Shown here: piece after piece, positions 6,156 through 12,964 of the stretch
Position numbering within the stretch: the first letter of the stretch is position 1
Layout: the number at the start of each line of letters is the position of its first letter
Source: Vulcanimicrobiota bacterium
Lineage (GTDB): Bacteria > Eremiobacterota > Eremiobacteria > Baltobacterales > Baltobacteraceae
Direction of reading: 5' to 3'
Assembly (NCBI GenBank): GCA_028287545.1
Contig: JAQBPL010000297.1
Coordinates: forward strand, 1-12,964
Length of the DNA stretch: 12,964 nt
Position numbers and translations under genes: made by a program
The notes under the pieces: generated by a model
What the model was told of the DNA's origin: nothing
What the model saw: only the letters and a program-made list of their open reading frames with translations
Databases searched by the model: none

Positions 6156-7690
6156 TGATGATCTACCGGGTGATCTCCGCGGTTCTCGCGCTGGCGATGC
6201 TGATGCCCGCGCTCGCGGCGGCCGACGACGGGCTGCCCGATGCCGCGACGATCACCGCCAATGCTCGCAAAGGCCAAGACGTTCCGCTCGGTTACCGCTG
6301 GACCACCGTGACAGTACGATCGAACGGGGTGACCGTCAGCGAACGCGAGATCGTTCGCGGCGACGACTGGCGCACGATCTCGACGGCAGGCCCGTTCCAC
6401 GAAGAAGCCGGCCGAATCAAAAGTCAGGGCTGGCATCAAAACGCGAACGGCCAGACGGTCAACGACGAACCGGATCCGGGCAACGCGAAGCCCGATCCCA
6501 CTACGACGACCGTGATTCGCACGCGGACCCCGCTCGACGCCTACGTTGTCGCGAAACTCAACGTGCGCGGGTGGGGAACGCGCCGTTTCGTCGATCCGCA
6601 GACGTGGCGCACGCTCCGGTTCGAAACGATCACGGCGAACGGCTCGATCGTGACCGATTACGCGGACTTCCGTCTCGACGGCGGCCGCTTCTTCGCGCAT
6701 CATTGGTCGACCCGGAACGACTACGCCCAGACGACGAGCGAGACGACGGTCACGGCGTACGATGCCACGCCGGTCAAGGACGAGGAGATCGCCGAGCCGG
6801 CGAGTCGCCGCAGCCTCGTCACGTTTCCGCCGGGCGTCACCTCAACCGAGCTGCCGGTCAAGTTCGGGCGGCACCACGTATTCGTGCGCGTCACGATCAA
6901 CGGTCGCGGTCTGGACTTCATGCTCGACAGCGGCGCCGCCGGGATCACGATCGACAACGGCATCGCGCACGAGCTCGGCCTGACCCTCTACGGTCCGCAC
7001 TCCTCCGTCGCCGCGCAACGATATGGGACGGCCAGAAGCATCATCCCGGAGATGAAGGTCGGCAGCCTCGTGATGCACGATGTCGCGGTTACGCTCGCCC
7101 CCGATACCTTTCACGAACAGAACGATGTTCGCACCGTCGGGCTCTTGGGGTTCGACTTCCTCGCCGAGCTCGGCGTCACTATCGACTACGAGCACCAACG
7201 CGTCGTCGCGGTCTCGGAGCCGCAATATCAACCGCCGGCCGGGAAAGGGGTCATCCCGCTCGATGTGCGGATCGGCAATGGATCGCCCTATCTGGACGTT
7301 CTCATCAACGGAGCGTTGAGCGAACGGTTCTTGATCGACACCGGTGGTGGCGGTTCGTTGATGATCTTCGATGCGTTCGCGCGCAAGCACCCCGAGGCGC
7401 TCAAGGACAAGGGCGGCGGCGGTGACGCGCGCCGCGTGCGGTTCAGCGGCATCGGCGGCACGATCGAAACGCAGCCGTACCAACTCGGAAGTGTGCGGAT
7501 CGGTTCGCTGAACTTCGTCGATTTCGTCGGCTTCCTCGTGACGGCAAAGCACAGCTACGCCGGCGACGTCGACGGTCTCATCGGAGCCGACTTTCTGCGG
7601 CTCTTCGACGTCGGACTCGACTATGCGAGCAGCCGCGTGTACCTCGTACCGAATGCCCTCGGACGCCGCGCAATGGGCATCAAAGATTGA
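6155..7690 (+). CDS. Secreted two-lobe retropepsin-like aspartic protease (paralogue 1)
   Basis: A 511-aa exported protein. A signal peptide covers about residues 1-24 (hydrophobic stretch VISAVLALAMLMPALAAADD). Residues ~25-215 form an N-terminal region I do not recognise, holding AGPFHEEAGRIKSQGWHQN. Two retropepsin-type lobes follow. The first has FMLDSGAAG with catalytic Asp258 and then VGLLGFDFLAELGV. The second has FLIDTGGGG with Asp395 and then VDGLIGADFLRLF. One chain therefore supplies both aspartates, as in pepsin, rather than by dimerisation. The second DTG is followed by Gly rather than Ala or Ser. Start is GTG at 6155 or ATG at 6158; no ribosome site, and a hairpin sits directly before it. 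The gene overlaps convergent purD by 11 bp. It shares order, motifs and 137-residue aspartate spacing with the gene at 9069-10595. Substrate unknown. Confidence 0.85.
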   Translation: MMIYRVISAVLALAMLMPALAAADDGLPDAATITANARKGQDVPLGYRWTTVTVRSNGVTVSEREIVRGDDWRTISTAGPFHEEAGRIKSQGWHQNANGQTVNDEPDPGNAKPDPTTTTVIRTRTPLDAYVVAKLNVRGWGTRRFVDPQTWRTLRFETITANGSIVTDYADFRLDGGRFFAHHWSTRNDYAQTTSETTVTAYDATPVKDEEIAEPASRRSLVTFPPGVTSTELPVKFGRHHVFVRVTINGRGLDFMLDSGAAGITIDNGIAHELGLTLYGPHSSVAAQRYGTARSIIPEMKVGSLVMHDVAVTLAPDTFHEQNDVRTVGLLGFDFLAELGVTIDYEHQRVVAVSEPQYQPPAGKGVIPLDVRIGNGSPYLDVLINGALSERFLIDTGGGGSLMIFDAFARKHPEALKDKGGGGDARRVRFSGIGGTIETQPYQLGSVRIGSLNFVDFVGFLVTAKHSYAGDVDGLIGADFLRLFDVGLDYASSRVYLVPNALGRRAMGIKD

Positions 7691-8963
7691 GCGGCAGACG
7701 TCCGATGTCCGACCGATACGCCAGCGGCGTGCCGGCCGGAAACCGCGCCTTGAGGCCCTCGATCTCCCGGTAGACGAGGTCGCGCGCGCCGGCGACCGTC
7801 TCGCCGCGGGCGGCGACGGTGAGCACGCGGCCGCCGGGCGACGAGACGGCATCGCCCTCGCGCGTCGACGTGCCCCAGAAGGCGACCGCATCGGGACCGA
7901 GGTGGAGATCGGCGGGAAGGCCGCGCACCGGCGTGTTCTCGTAGGGATAGCGCGAGGTGGCGAGCACGACGCCGACGCAGGCGTCGCGAGACCACGTAGC
8001 CGCGTCGATTTCGAGCGCGCCGTCGGCCGCCGACTTCAGATAGCGCGCGAAGTCGCCGTTCACGCGCGGCATCAGCACCTGCGTCTCGGGGTCTCCGAAG
8101 CGCGCGTTGAATTCGATCACCGACGGGCCGGCCGCGGTCTGCATGATGCCGCAGTAGAGGACGCCGCGATACTCCTCACCCTCGGCGAGCAACCCGCGCA
8201 GGACGGGCGCGACGATGCGTTCGCGCACGACGTCGAGCAGGTCGTCGGGAAATCCCTCGGGCGGCGAGTACGCGCCCATCCCGCCGGTGTTCGGACCCTT
8301 ATCGTCGTCGCCGGCGCGCTTGTAGTCGCACGCCGCGGCAACGGGCACCATCGCGCGCCCGTCGGCGATGGCGAAGACGCTGACCTCGCGGCCGCTGAGC
8401 CGCTCCTCGATCACGACGTCCGCTCCGCCGCCCGGCACCTTCGCATCGCCATACCACTGCGTCAGCACCGCGAGCGCGCTCGCCGCATCGTCGCACACGA
8501 CGACGCCTTTGCCGGCCGCCAAGCCGTCGGCCTTCACGACCGCACCGCCGCGCCAGTCCTCGAGCGCCCGTTTCGCCTGGTCGAGGTTGTGCACGACTTT
8601 GAAACGCGCGGTCGGAATCCCGTGGCGCTCCATGAAACGCTTCGCGAAGACTTTGCTGGTTTCGAGCCGGCCGCCGTTGCGGTTGGGACCGAACACCGCG
8701 ATCCCCGCGTCCCGGCACTTGTCGCCGACGCCGGCGGCGATCGCGGTCTCCGGACCGAGCACGACCAGATCGATCTTCGCTTCGCGGGCGCGTGCGACGA
8801 TCGCACGCGCGTCGGTCGCGCTGACGTTACTCCAGTTTTCGCCGCGCGAGGCGGTTCCGGCGTTGCCCGGTGCGTGGAACAGCGCCTCGCACGAGGACGA
8901 CGTCGAGAGCTTCCACGACAGCGCGTCCTCGCGGGCGCCGCCCCCGACGATCAAAATTCTCAT
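7680..8963 (-). CDS. purD: Phosphoribosylamine--glycine ligase (GAR synthetase)
   Basis: A 427-aa ATP-grasp enzyme joining glycine to 5-phosphoribosylamine, the step straight after PurF. Seen in order: N-terminal MRILIVGGGAREDALSWKL (usually GSGGREHALAWKL, so the common His is Asp13 here), LVVLGPETAIAAGV, SKVFAKRFMERHGIPTA, the ATP-binding VVKADGLAAGKGVVV near 142-156, EERLSGREVSVF, the signature DYKRAGDDDKGPNTGGMGAYSP near 213-234, and VIEFNARFGDPETQVLMPR near 282-300. Length is normal for the family. The ATG at 8963 starts the conserved glycine-rich strand. The frame stays open upstream to 9440, but that part has no PurD homology and overlaps the divergent protease gene. No ribosome site is clear. 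It lies inverted between the two aspartic protease paralogues, tail-to-tail overlapping the first by 11 bp and diverging from the second across 105 bp. Confidence 0.97.
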   Translation of the reverse strand: MRILIVGGGAREDALSWKLSTSSSCEALFHAPGNAGTASRGENWSNVSATDARAIVARAREAKIDLVVLGPETAIAAGVGDKCRDAGIAVFGPNRNGGRLETSKVFAKRFMERHGIPTARFKVVHNLDQAKRALEDWRGGAVVKADGLAAGKGVVVCDDAASALAVLTQWYGDAKVPGGGADVVIEERLSGREVSVFAIADGRAMVPVAAACDYKRAGDDDKGPNTGGMGAYSPPEGFPDDLLDVVRERIVAPVLRGLLAEGEEYRGVLYCGIMQTAAGPSVIEFNARFGDPETQVLMPRVNGDFARYLKSAADGALEIDAATWSRDACVGVVLATSRYPYENTPVRGLPADLHLGPDAVAFWGTSTREGDAVSSPGGRVLTVAARGETVAGARDLVYREIEGLKARFPAGTPLAYRSDIGRLPLNL

Positions 8964-9068
8964 GTGGCGCTGGCGGTCGTGCGCCGACCTACCACGGAAT
9001 CCTGCCGCCCGACACGCGGCGCGCTCGACGAGCATGGCCCGGTCGCACGAGCACCGAAGCGACCAGGC

Positions 9069-10595
9069 GTGAAACGTCCCGTCTGGCCGTTGCTGGTGGT
9101 TCTCCTGCTGTTCCCGGCGGCGGCTCGCGCAGACGACGCCTCGACCACGAGCAAAATGACCGGAGCCGTTGCGGCCGCGTATGCGGCAAGGCTTCCGACG
9201 GCGCTCTGGTACAGCACGAAGAGGACCGCGCACGGTGAGACGTTCTCGCACCGGTCCGTCCGGCTCGGGAACGATACTCGCGAAATCGACGACGCCGGGC
9301 CATTCCACACGGAGCACGGCCGTTCGGACGGACAGGCGTGGCACGAGAACGACAACGGACAAGTCGTCCTCGATAGCACGTTGCGCGGTCCGCTGATCCG
9401 CTTCCCAAAGTTTGCGAAAGCCACCGCGACGCGGATCCACGATCCCATCGACGGATACCGCGTCGAGAGCGTCGACTCGACGGGGACCGTCCGGGAATAC
9501 GTCCAGACCGCGACGTGGAATGTCGTGCGCCGCGAACGCGTCGCGTCGAACGGTACCGTCACGGTGGTGTACGACGGCCTGATTCCGGGTCGGGATGCGA
9601 CGGAGGGGCCCTCGAACGCGAACGCCTCCGTGCGGAGCTTAGCGCATGTTCCAGGCGCGACGCCGTACGAGCCGGCGTCGATCGGCGAATCCGATGTCGC
9701 GATGCCCGCACCGCGCCGCGCCCTGGTGGAGTTTCCGCAGGGCGAACATCGCGTCGTGCTGCCGACGTCGTTCTTGGGGCGAACCGTGATGGTGCGAGTG
9801 ATGATCGCCGGCCGCGGGCTCGACTTTACGCTCGACACGGGCACCAGCGGGATCATGCTCGACAGCACGGTGGCGCGCGAGCTCGGCCTCACCTCCCATC
9901 TGCCGGGCGTCACGTTCTCCGCCGGTGCGGTCCCAACCGCGAAGGCGATCGTCCCCGAGATGCACGTGGGATCGCTCGCTATGCACGACGTCGCGGTGCT
10001 GCTCGTCCCCCTCGAGTGGCGCGAGGGGCCGGGCGTGAAGTCGGTGGGACTGCTCGGCTTTGATTTTCTCGCGGAGCTCGGCGTGAAGATCGACTACGAG
10101 CACAAACGCGTCACGGTCCAGCCGGGCAACGAGTACACGCCTCCGTTCGATCCGGCTGCGATCCCGCTCGACGTGCGCGTATCCGGCGGCGTGCCTTCGA
10201 TCACCGCCGCGGTCAACGGCGCGGTCGGCAACCGCTGGGTCGTCGACACCGGGAATCCAGGCGCATTCATGATCCTCGATTCCTTCGCGCAGCTGCACCC
10301 TGACGCGATACGTGATGAAGGCAAAGGGCGGGCGCAGCCGGTGGAGTTCCTCGGCGTCGGCGGCGTTTTCCAAACGCGCGCGTATCAAATTCAGTCGCTC
10401 CGCATGGGCAAGCTCGACCTGCGCAATGCGATCGGATTCCGCGTCACGGCGCCGGGCAGCTTCCCGGGAACGGACGGGTTCATCGGAGCCGCTTTCCTGA
10501 GCCTGTTCACTGTCGACCTGGACTACGGGAACAGTCGTGTGTACCTCACCCCGAACTCCGCCGGCCGCGCCTCGATCGAACCCACACGTCCGTGA
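9069..10595 (+). CDS. Secreted two-lobe retropepsin-like aspartic protease (paralogue 2)
   Basis: A 508-aa exported paralogue of the protein at 6155-7690. The GTG at 9069 gives a compact signal peptide (KRPVWPLLVVLLLFPAAARADD). The open frame continues to 7623, but everything before 9069 is antisense to purD or lacks a signal. The N-terminal region repeats the block AGPFHTEHGRSDGQAWHEN seen in paralogue 1. The first lobe has FTLDTGTSG with Asp256, then VGLLGFDFLAELGV. The second lobe has WVVDTGNPG with Asp393, then TDGFIGAAFLSLF and DYGNSRVYLTPNS. The second active-site loop, DTG followed by Asn-Pro, departs from the retropepsin DTG-Ala/Ser pattern, so activity of that lobe needs testing. The last bases overlap the HD-domain gene by GTGA, so the two are translationally coupled. 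Likely periplasmic or envelope; substrate unknown. Confidence 0.85.
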   Translation: MKRPVWPLLVVLLLFPAAARADDASTTSKMTGAVAAAYAARLPTALWYSTKRTAHGETFSHRSVRLGNDTREIDDAGPFHTEHGRSDGQAWHENDNGQVVLDSTLRGPLIRFPKFAKATATRIHDPIDGYRVESVDSTGTVREYVQTATWNVVRRERVASNGTVTVVYDGLIPGRDATEGPSNANASVRSLAHVPGATPYEPASIGESDVAMPAPRRALVEFPQGEHRVVLPTSFLGRTVMVRVMIAGRGLDFTLDTGTSGIMLDSTVARELGLTSHLPGVTFSAGAVPTAKAIVPEMHVGSLAMHDVAVLLVPLEWREGPGVKSVGLLGFDFLAELGVKIDYEHKRVTVQPGNEYTPPFDPAAIPLDVRVSGGVPSITAAVNGAVGNRWVVDTGNPGAFMILDSFAQLHPDAIRDEGKGRAQPVEFLGVGGVFQTRAYQIQSLRMGKLDLRNAIGFRVTAPGSFPGTDGFIGAAFLSLFTVDLDYGNSRVYLTPNSAGRASIEPTRP

Positions 10596-11305
10596 AGAAC
10601 TCCAACCGCATGATTCATCGCCTCCTGCTCGGCCTGCTGCTCGCCGGCGCGCTGCTGGCGCCGGTACACGCCGGTGCCGCGGCGCCGAGCGCGACGGTGA
10701 CGGGAATTCCGCTGGACGCGCCTTGGAAGTCGACCGTGTACGCGCTCGCGCGCGCGACCTTCCGGCATCCCGCCTGGGGATGGCAGCACTGCGAGCGCGA
10801 TTACCAGCTCGCCGTCGAGGTCGCCAAAGGCGACGGGCTCACGCTAGACACCGACGTCCTCTTCGCGGCCGCGTTCCTGCACGACATGGCGGCCTTTCCG
10901 CCCTACGAGCAGCCCAAGACCGAACACGGCGACGTCGCGGCGGTGAAGAGCGAACCGATCCTCCGTGACGCCGGCTTCCCGATGGCGAAGTTTCCGGCGG
11001 TGCAAGCGGCGATGCGCGAGCATATGTACTACTCGAAAGTCGGGACGATCCCCGAAGCGATTGCGCTGCACGATGCCGATTCGCTCGATTTCCTCGGCGC
11101 GGCCGGCGCTGCGCGCATGCTCGCCCTCACCGGTGAGGCGAAGCCGGACATCCAGCCGGCGCTCAAGTCGCTGCGCAGCTTCGTCACGGATATTCCGCCG
11201 AAGCTCGTGACGGCGACGGCAAAGCGCGTCGGCGCGCAGCGCGCGGCGGAACTCGCCCGGTTCTTAGGCAGCCTCCGCGACGAAACGTTCGACACGACGA
11301 TCTGA
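10592..11305 (+). CDS. Secreted HD-domain metal-dependent phosphohydrolase-like protein
   Basis: A 237-aa protein with an N-terminal signal (RLLLGLLLAGALLAPVHA, cleavage likely near residues 27-31) followed by an HD fold. Metal-ligand candidates appear in the right order: His66 (GWQHCERDY), His97-Asp98 (AFLHDMAAF), His112 (TEHGD), His144 (REHMYY) and Asp161 (LHDADSLD). HD proteins of this size usually hydrolyse phosphate esters, often nucleotides, in the cytoplasm. A signal peptide on one is unusual and points to an extracytoplasmic substrate. The GTG at 10592 overlaps the protease stop by 4 nt; an in-frame ATG at 10610 would still leave a full signal sequence. The next gene starts 12 nt after its stop, so protease, HD protein and DUF1963 gene probably form one transcript. 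Family call is firm, substrate unknown. Confidence 0.85.
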   Translation: MKNSNRMIHRLLLGLLLAGALLAPVHAGAAAPSATVTGIPLDAPWKSTVYALARATFRHPAWGWQHCERDYQLAVEVAKGDGLTLDTDVLFAAAFLHDMAAFPPYEQPKTEHGDVAAVKSEPILRDAGFPMAKFPAVQAAMREHMYYSKVGTIPEAIALHDADSLDFLGAAGAARMLALTGEAKPDIQPALKSLRSFVTDIPPKLVTATAKRVGAQRAAELARFLGSLRDETFDTTI

Positions 11306-11449
11306 AGGCGCGTCGGGATGAGCCTCGCGTCGCTGCGCAAGCGGCTCGCCAAACCGGCCAGCCTCATCGAAGTCGGCGGAATGCGGCCGCCGACGGATCC
11401 GACGGTGTCGTGGTTTGGTGCCGTTCACCTCGGCGCGCCCGGTGAAGAA

Positions 11450-11452
11450 TGA
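11450..11452 (+). other. In-frame TGA at a conserved tryptophan position
   Basis: The TGA follows GGT GAA GAA and precedes CCC CGG TGG in an otherwise continuous reading frame from 11318 to 11938. The other genes here use TGG for Trp and several use TGA as a true stop, so genome-wide UGA=Trp recoding does not fit. Confidence 0.75.
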
Positions 11453-11473
11453 CCCCGGTGGCAAGGTCTCCCG

Positions 11474-11938
11474 ATGGCGCCGATCGCGCAATTGATCTTG
11501 CGCGAAGCGCCGTTCCGTCCCGCCGTACTCGACGACATCGCTCTGCTGACGGTGTTCGCCGCGAACCTTCCGCTCCACGGTGGCGAAGCGAACGGCGACG
11601 GGTGGCTGCTGCGCGCGTATCCCTCCCTGCTCGCCGCGGACTTTCCCGATTGGCCCGATATTCCCGACGACGTCTCCGTTTCGGCCGAGATCGAAGACGA
11701 GTGGGAAGAGCACTTCGGAGCGCACCAGGGGCTCAAGCTCGGCGGCTGGCCGACGCTGCTGCAAGACCAGATTTTTTGGGCGCCGTTCAACGAACACCCG
11801 GCGAATCCGGAGTACGCATTCCAGATCGCGGCGGTGCCGAAGGCCGGCTTCGGATTACGCGGCGACGGGATCTGGTATTTCGGGCGCGGCACGGGCGACG
11901 CGCGCGACGTGTGGACGTTCGAGAATCAGCTGATGTGA
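11474..11938 (+). CDS. DUF1963 domain-containing protein, downstream piece with possible restart
   Basis: This is the 154-aa part after the in-frame stop, listed because it could be translated on its own. An ATG at 11474 has AAGG at 11463-11466, a usable ribosome site seven bases upstream. The piece keeps most of the DUF1963 sequence (REAPFRPAVLDDIALLTVF, HQGLKLGGWPTLLQDQ, AFQIAAVPKAGFG, DGIWYFGRGTG) but lacks the N-terminal SWFG strand region, so the fold may be incomplete. An automatic annotation would probably report only this segment. Whether it is made is unknown. Confidence 0.5.
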   Translation: MAPIAQLILREAPFRPAVLDDIALLTVFAANLPLHGGEANGDGWLLRAYPSLLAADFPDWPDIPDDVSVSAEIEDEWEEHFGAHQGLKLGGWPTLLQDQIFWAPFNEHPANPEYAFQIAAVPKAGFGLRGDGIWYFGRGTGDARDVWTFENQLM

Positions 11939-11951
11939 GGGGCCCGGCGCG

Positions 11952-12964
11952 TCATTCCCACTCCACCGTTGCGGGCGGCTTCGACGTAATGTCGTAGGCG
12001 ACGCGGTTGATCCCCGGGACTTCGTTGACGATGCGGGTGGAGATGCGCGCGAGGAGTTCGTGCGGAAGGCGCGCCCAATCGGCGGTCATCCCGTCTTCGC
12101 TGGTGATCGCGCGGACACCGACGAGGTAGCCGTAGGTACGGCCGTCGCCCATCACGCCGACGCTTCTGACCGGCGTCAGCACCGCGAAATACTGCCACGG
12201 GCGCGGCAGCAGCTCGTGCGCCGCCGCGTCGATCTCGCTCGTCACGATCCAGTCGGCGTCGCGCACGATCGCGAGGCGTTCGCGATCGACCGCGCCGATG
12301 ATGCGCACCGCCAGCCCCGGACCGGGGAACGGCTGCCGTTCGACGATCGCGTTGGGCAGGCCGAGGACGCGTCCGGCTTCGCGGACTTCGTCCTTGAAGA
12401 GCGCGCGCAGCGGCTCCACCAGGGCCAGCGCCATGCGTTCCGGCAAGCCGCCGACGTTGTGGTGCGATTTGATCTTGTGCCCGGCCTTCGAGCCCGGCGT
12501 CTTCGATTCGATCACGTCGGGATAGAGCGTGCCCTGCACGAGGAACCGAACGTCGGGGATCTTCTTCGATTCTTCTTCGAAGATCGCGATGAACTCGTGG
12601 CCGATGCGGATGCGCTTCTCTTCCGGATCCTCGATGCCGGCCAGCCGGTTGAGAAACCGTTCCGATGCGTCGACATGGATCACGTTGAGATGCAGCACGT
12701 CGCGGAATGCCGCGACGACGCCGGCCGACTCGTTCTTGCGCATCAGCCCGGTATCGACGTAGATGCAGGTCAGCTGTTTGCCGATCGCGCGCGAGACGAG
12801 CGTCGCGGCAACGGCCGAATCGACGCCGCCCGAGAGCGCGCAGAGCACGTTCGCATCGCCGACTTGCGCGCGGACTTTCTCGATCGCATCGTCGACCCAC
12901 GAGTCCATCCGCCAGGTCGGCGCGATCCCCGCGATCGTGTGCAGAAAATTCTCGAGGATCGCCG
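11952..12964 (-). CDS. guaA: GMP synthase (glutamine-hydrolysing), 5' end cut by window edge
   Basis: Converts XMP to GMP using glutamine and ATP. About 336 C-terminal residues are visible; the full enzyme is about 510-525 aa, so the N-terminal glutaminase domain lies beyond the right edge. The visible part opens with [22 protein letters not shown], the usual junction into the ATP-pyrophosphatase domain. The PP-loop [14 protein letters not shown] is followed by [40 protein letters not shown], and the dimerisation-domain signatures [15 protein letters not shown] and [18 protein letters not shown] at the C-terminus. An internal ATG at 12908 could be mistaken for the start, but the frame and family homology continue past it. 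Stop at 11952-11954, 13 nt from the convergent DUF1963 gene. It is the third purine gene on this strand, with purD and purF downstream in the same direction. Confidence 0.97.
   Translation of the reverse strand, partial: AILENFLHTIAGIAPTWRMDSWVDDAIEKVRAQVGDANVLCALSGGVDSAVAATLVSRAIGKQLTCIYVDTGLMRKNESAGVVAAFRDVLHLNVIHVDASERFLNRLAGIEDPEEKRIRIGHEFIAIFEEESKKIPDVRFLVQGTLYPDVIESKTPGSKAGHKIKSHHNVGGLPERMALALVEPLRALFKDEVREAGRVLGLPNAIVERQPFPGPGLAVRIIGAVDRERLAIVRDADWIVTSEIDAAAHELLPRPWQYFAVLTPVRSVGVMGDGRTYGYLVGVRAITSEDGMTADWARLPHELLARISTRIVNEVPGINRVAYDITSKPPATVEWE

Larger units (their letters stand above)
11318..11938 (+). pseudogene. DUF1963 (YwqG-like) gene interrupted by an in-frame TGA at codon 45
   Basis: From the ATG at 11318 the frame reads 44 codons beginning MSLASLRKRLAKPASLIEVGG and containing DPTVSWFGAVHLGAPGEE. 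It then meets TGA at 11450-11452 and continues in the same frame, with no shift, as PRWQGLPMAPIAQLILREAP to a TGA at 11936-11938. Both sides look like one DUF1963 protein. The N-terminal segment normally runs GExWP...G.PM.PL.Q, so the stop replaces an expected Trp, a one-base TGG to TGA change. The C-terminal half has LKLGGWPTLLQDQ and GDGIWYFGRG, typical of the family. A full product would be 206 aa. It lies 12 nt after the HD gene and ends 13 nt from convergent guaA. Explanations are a recent nonsense mutation, a sequencing or assembly error, or readthrough. DUF1963 function is not established; I do not assign one. Confidence 0.75.

Noticed and set aside
5389..7425. 678-codon plus-strand open frame
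   Set aside because: Crosses the stop of the radical SAM gene and the start of the protease gene in another frame; Arg-rich and without any recognisable motif.
7623..9068. Plus-strand open frame continuous with the second aspartic protease, giving a 990-codon ORF
   Set aside because: It is antisense to purD and has the Arg/Asp/His-rich, low-complexity look of a GC-rich shadow frame. The signal peptide starts at the GTG at 9069, so the upstream part is not a fused domain.
11450..11452. TGA as a selenocysteine codon or a genome-wide Trp codon
   Set aside because: The expected residue is Trp, not Cys or Sec, and no SECIS-like hairpin is evident. Other genes here end in TGA and use TGG for Trp.
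1..12964. CRISPR arrays, tRNA or rRNA genes, insertion sequences, prophage genes
   Set aside because: I looked on both strands and saw no regularly spaced repeats, cloverleaf-like sequence, terminal inverted repeats or transposase/integrase motifs.

Overview
The window is GC-rich (by eye about two thirds G+C), densely coded and bacterial, with no rRNA, tRNA, CRISPR array, transposase or phage gene visible. Three housekeeping purine genes (purF, purD, guaA) give reliable anchors. A Gram-positive/actinobacterial-type LexA box, many GTG starts and few clear Shine-Dalgarno sequences suggest a high-GC lineage on the Terrabacteria side. An uncultured phylum such as Ca. Eremiobacterota (WPS-2) is a guess I hold at low confidence; the window holds no 16S marker.

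Layout. 1-1171 (-): purF, cut by the left edge. 1228-1893 (-): a Bax-inhibitor-1/YetJ-type membrane protein. 2001-3173 and 3204-4445 (+): an acyltransferase-3 membrane protein and a GT-C-like membrane glycosyltransferase, 30 nt apart, a likely cell-envelope glycan pair. 4467-5044 (-): a type II toxin-antitoxin pair (RHH antitoxin, MazF-like toxin, GTGA overlap) in a patch of visibly lower GC. 5195-6112 (+): an Rv2578c/SplB-like radical SAM protein whose start codon abuts a perfect 16-bp SOS box. 6155-7690 (+): a secreted two-lobe retropepsin-like aspartic protease. 7680-8963 (-): purD. 9069-10595 (+): a second, paralogous secreted two-lobe aspartic protease, coupled to a secreted HD-domain protein (10592-11305). 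11318-11938 (+): a DUF1963 (YwqG-like) gene interrupted by an in-frame TGA at an expected Trp codon. 11952-12964 (-): guaA, cut by the right edge.

How it fits together. The three purine genes all lie on the minus strand in transcriptional order guaA, purD, purF, separated by plus-strand accessory genes. This looks like a dispersed purine cluster into which other cassettes have settled. The most interesting material is the 150-bp divergent region at 5045-5194 and the asp2-HD-DUF1963 run. The first combines a probably leaderless TA promoter and its palindromes with a LexA operator for a DNA-repair-like radical SAM gene. The second is a translationally coupled set of exported proteins next to a duplicated aspartic protease with an N-terminal region I do not recognise. 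No gene-free stretch exceeds about 150 bp.
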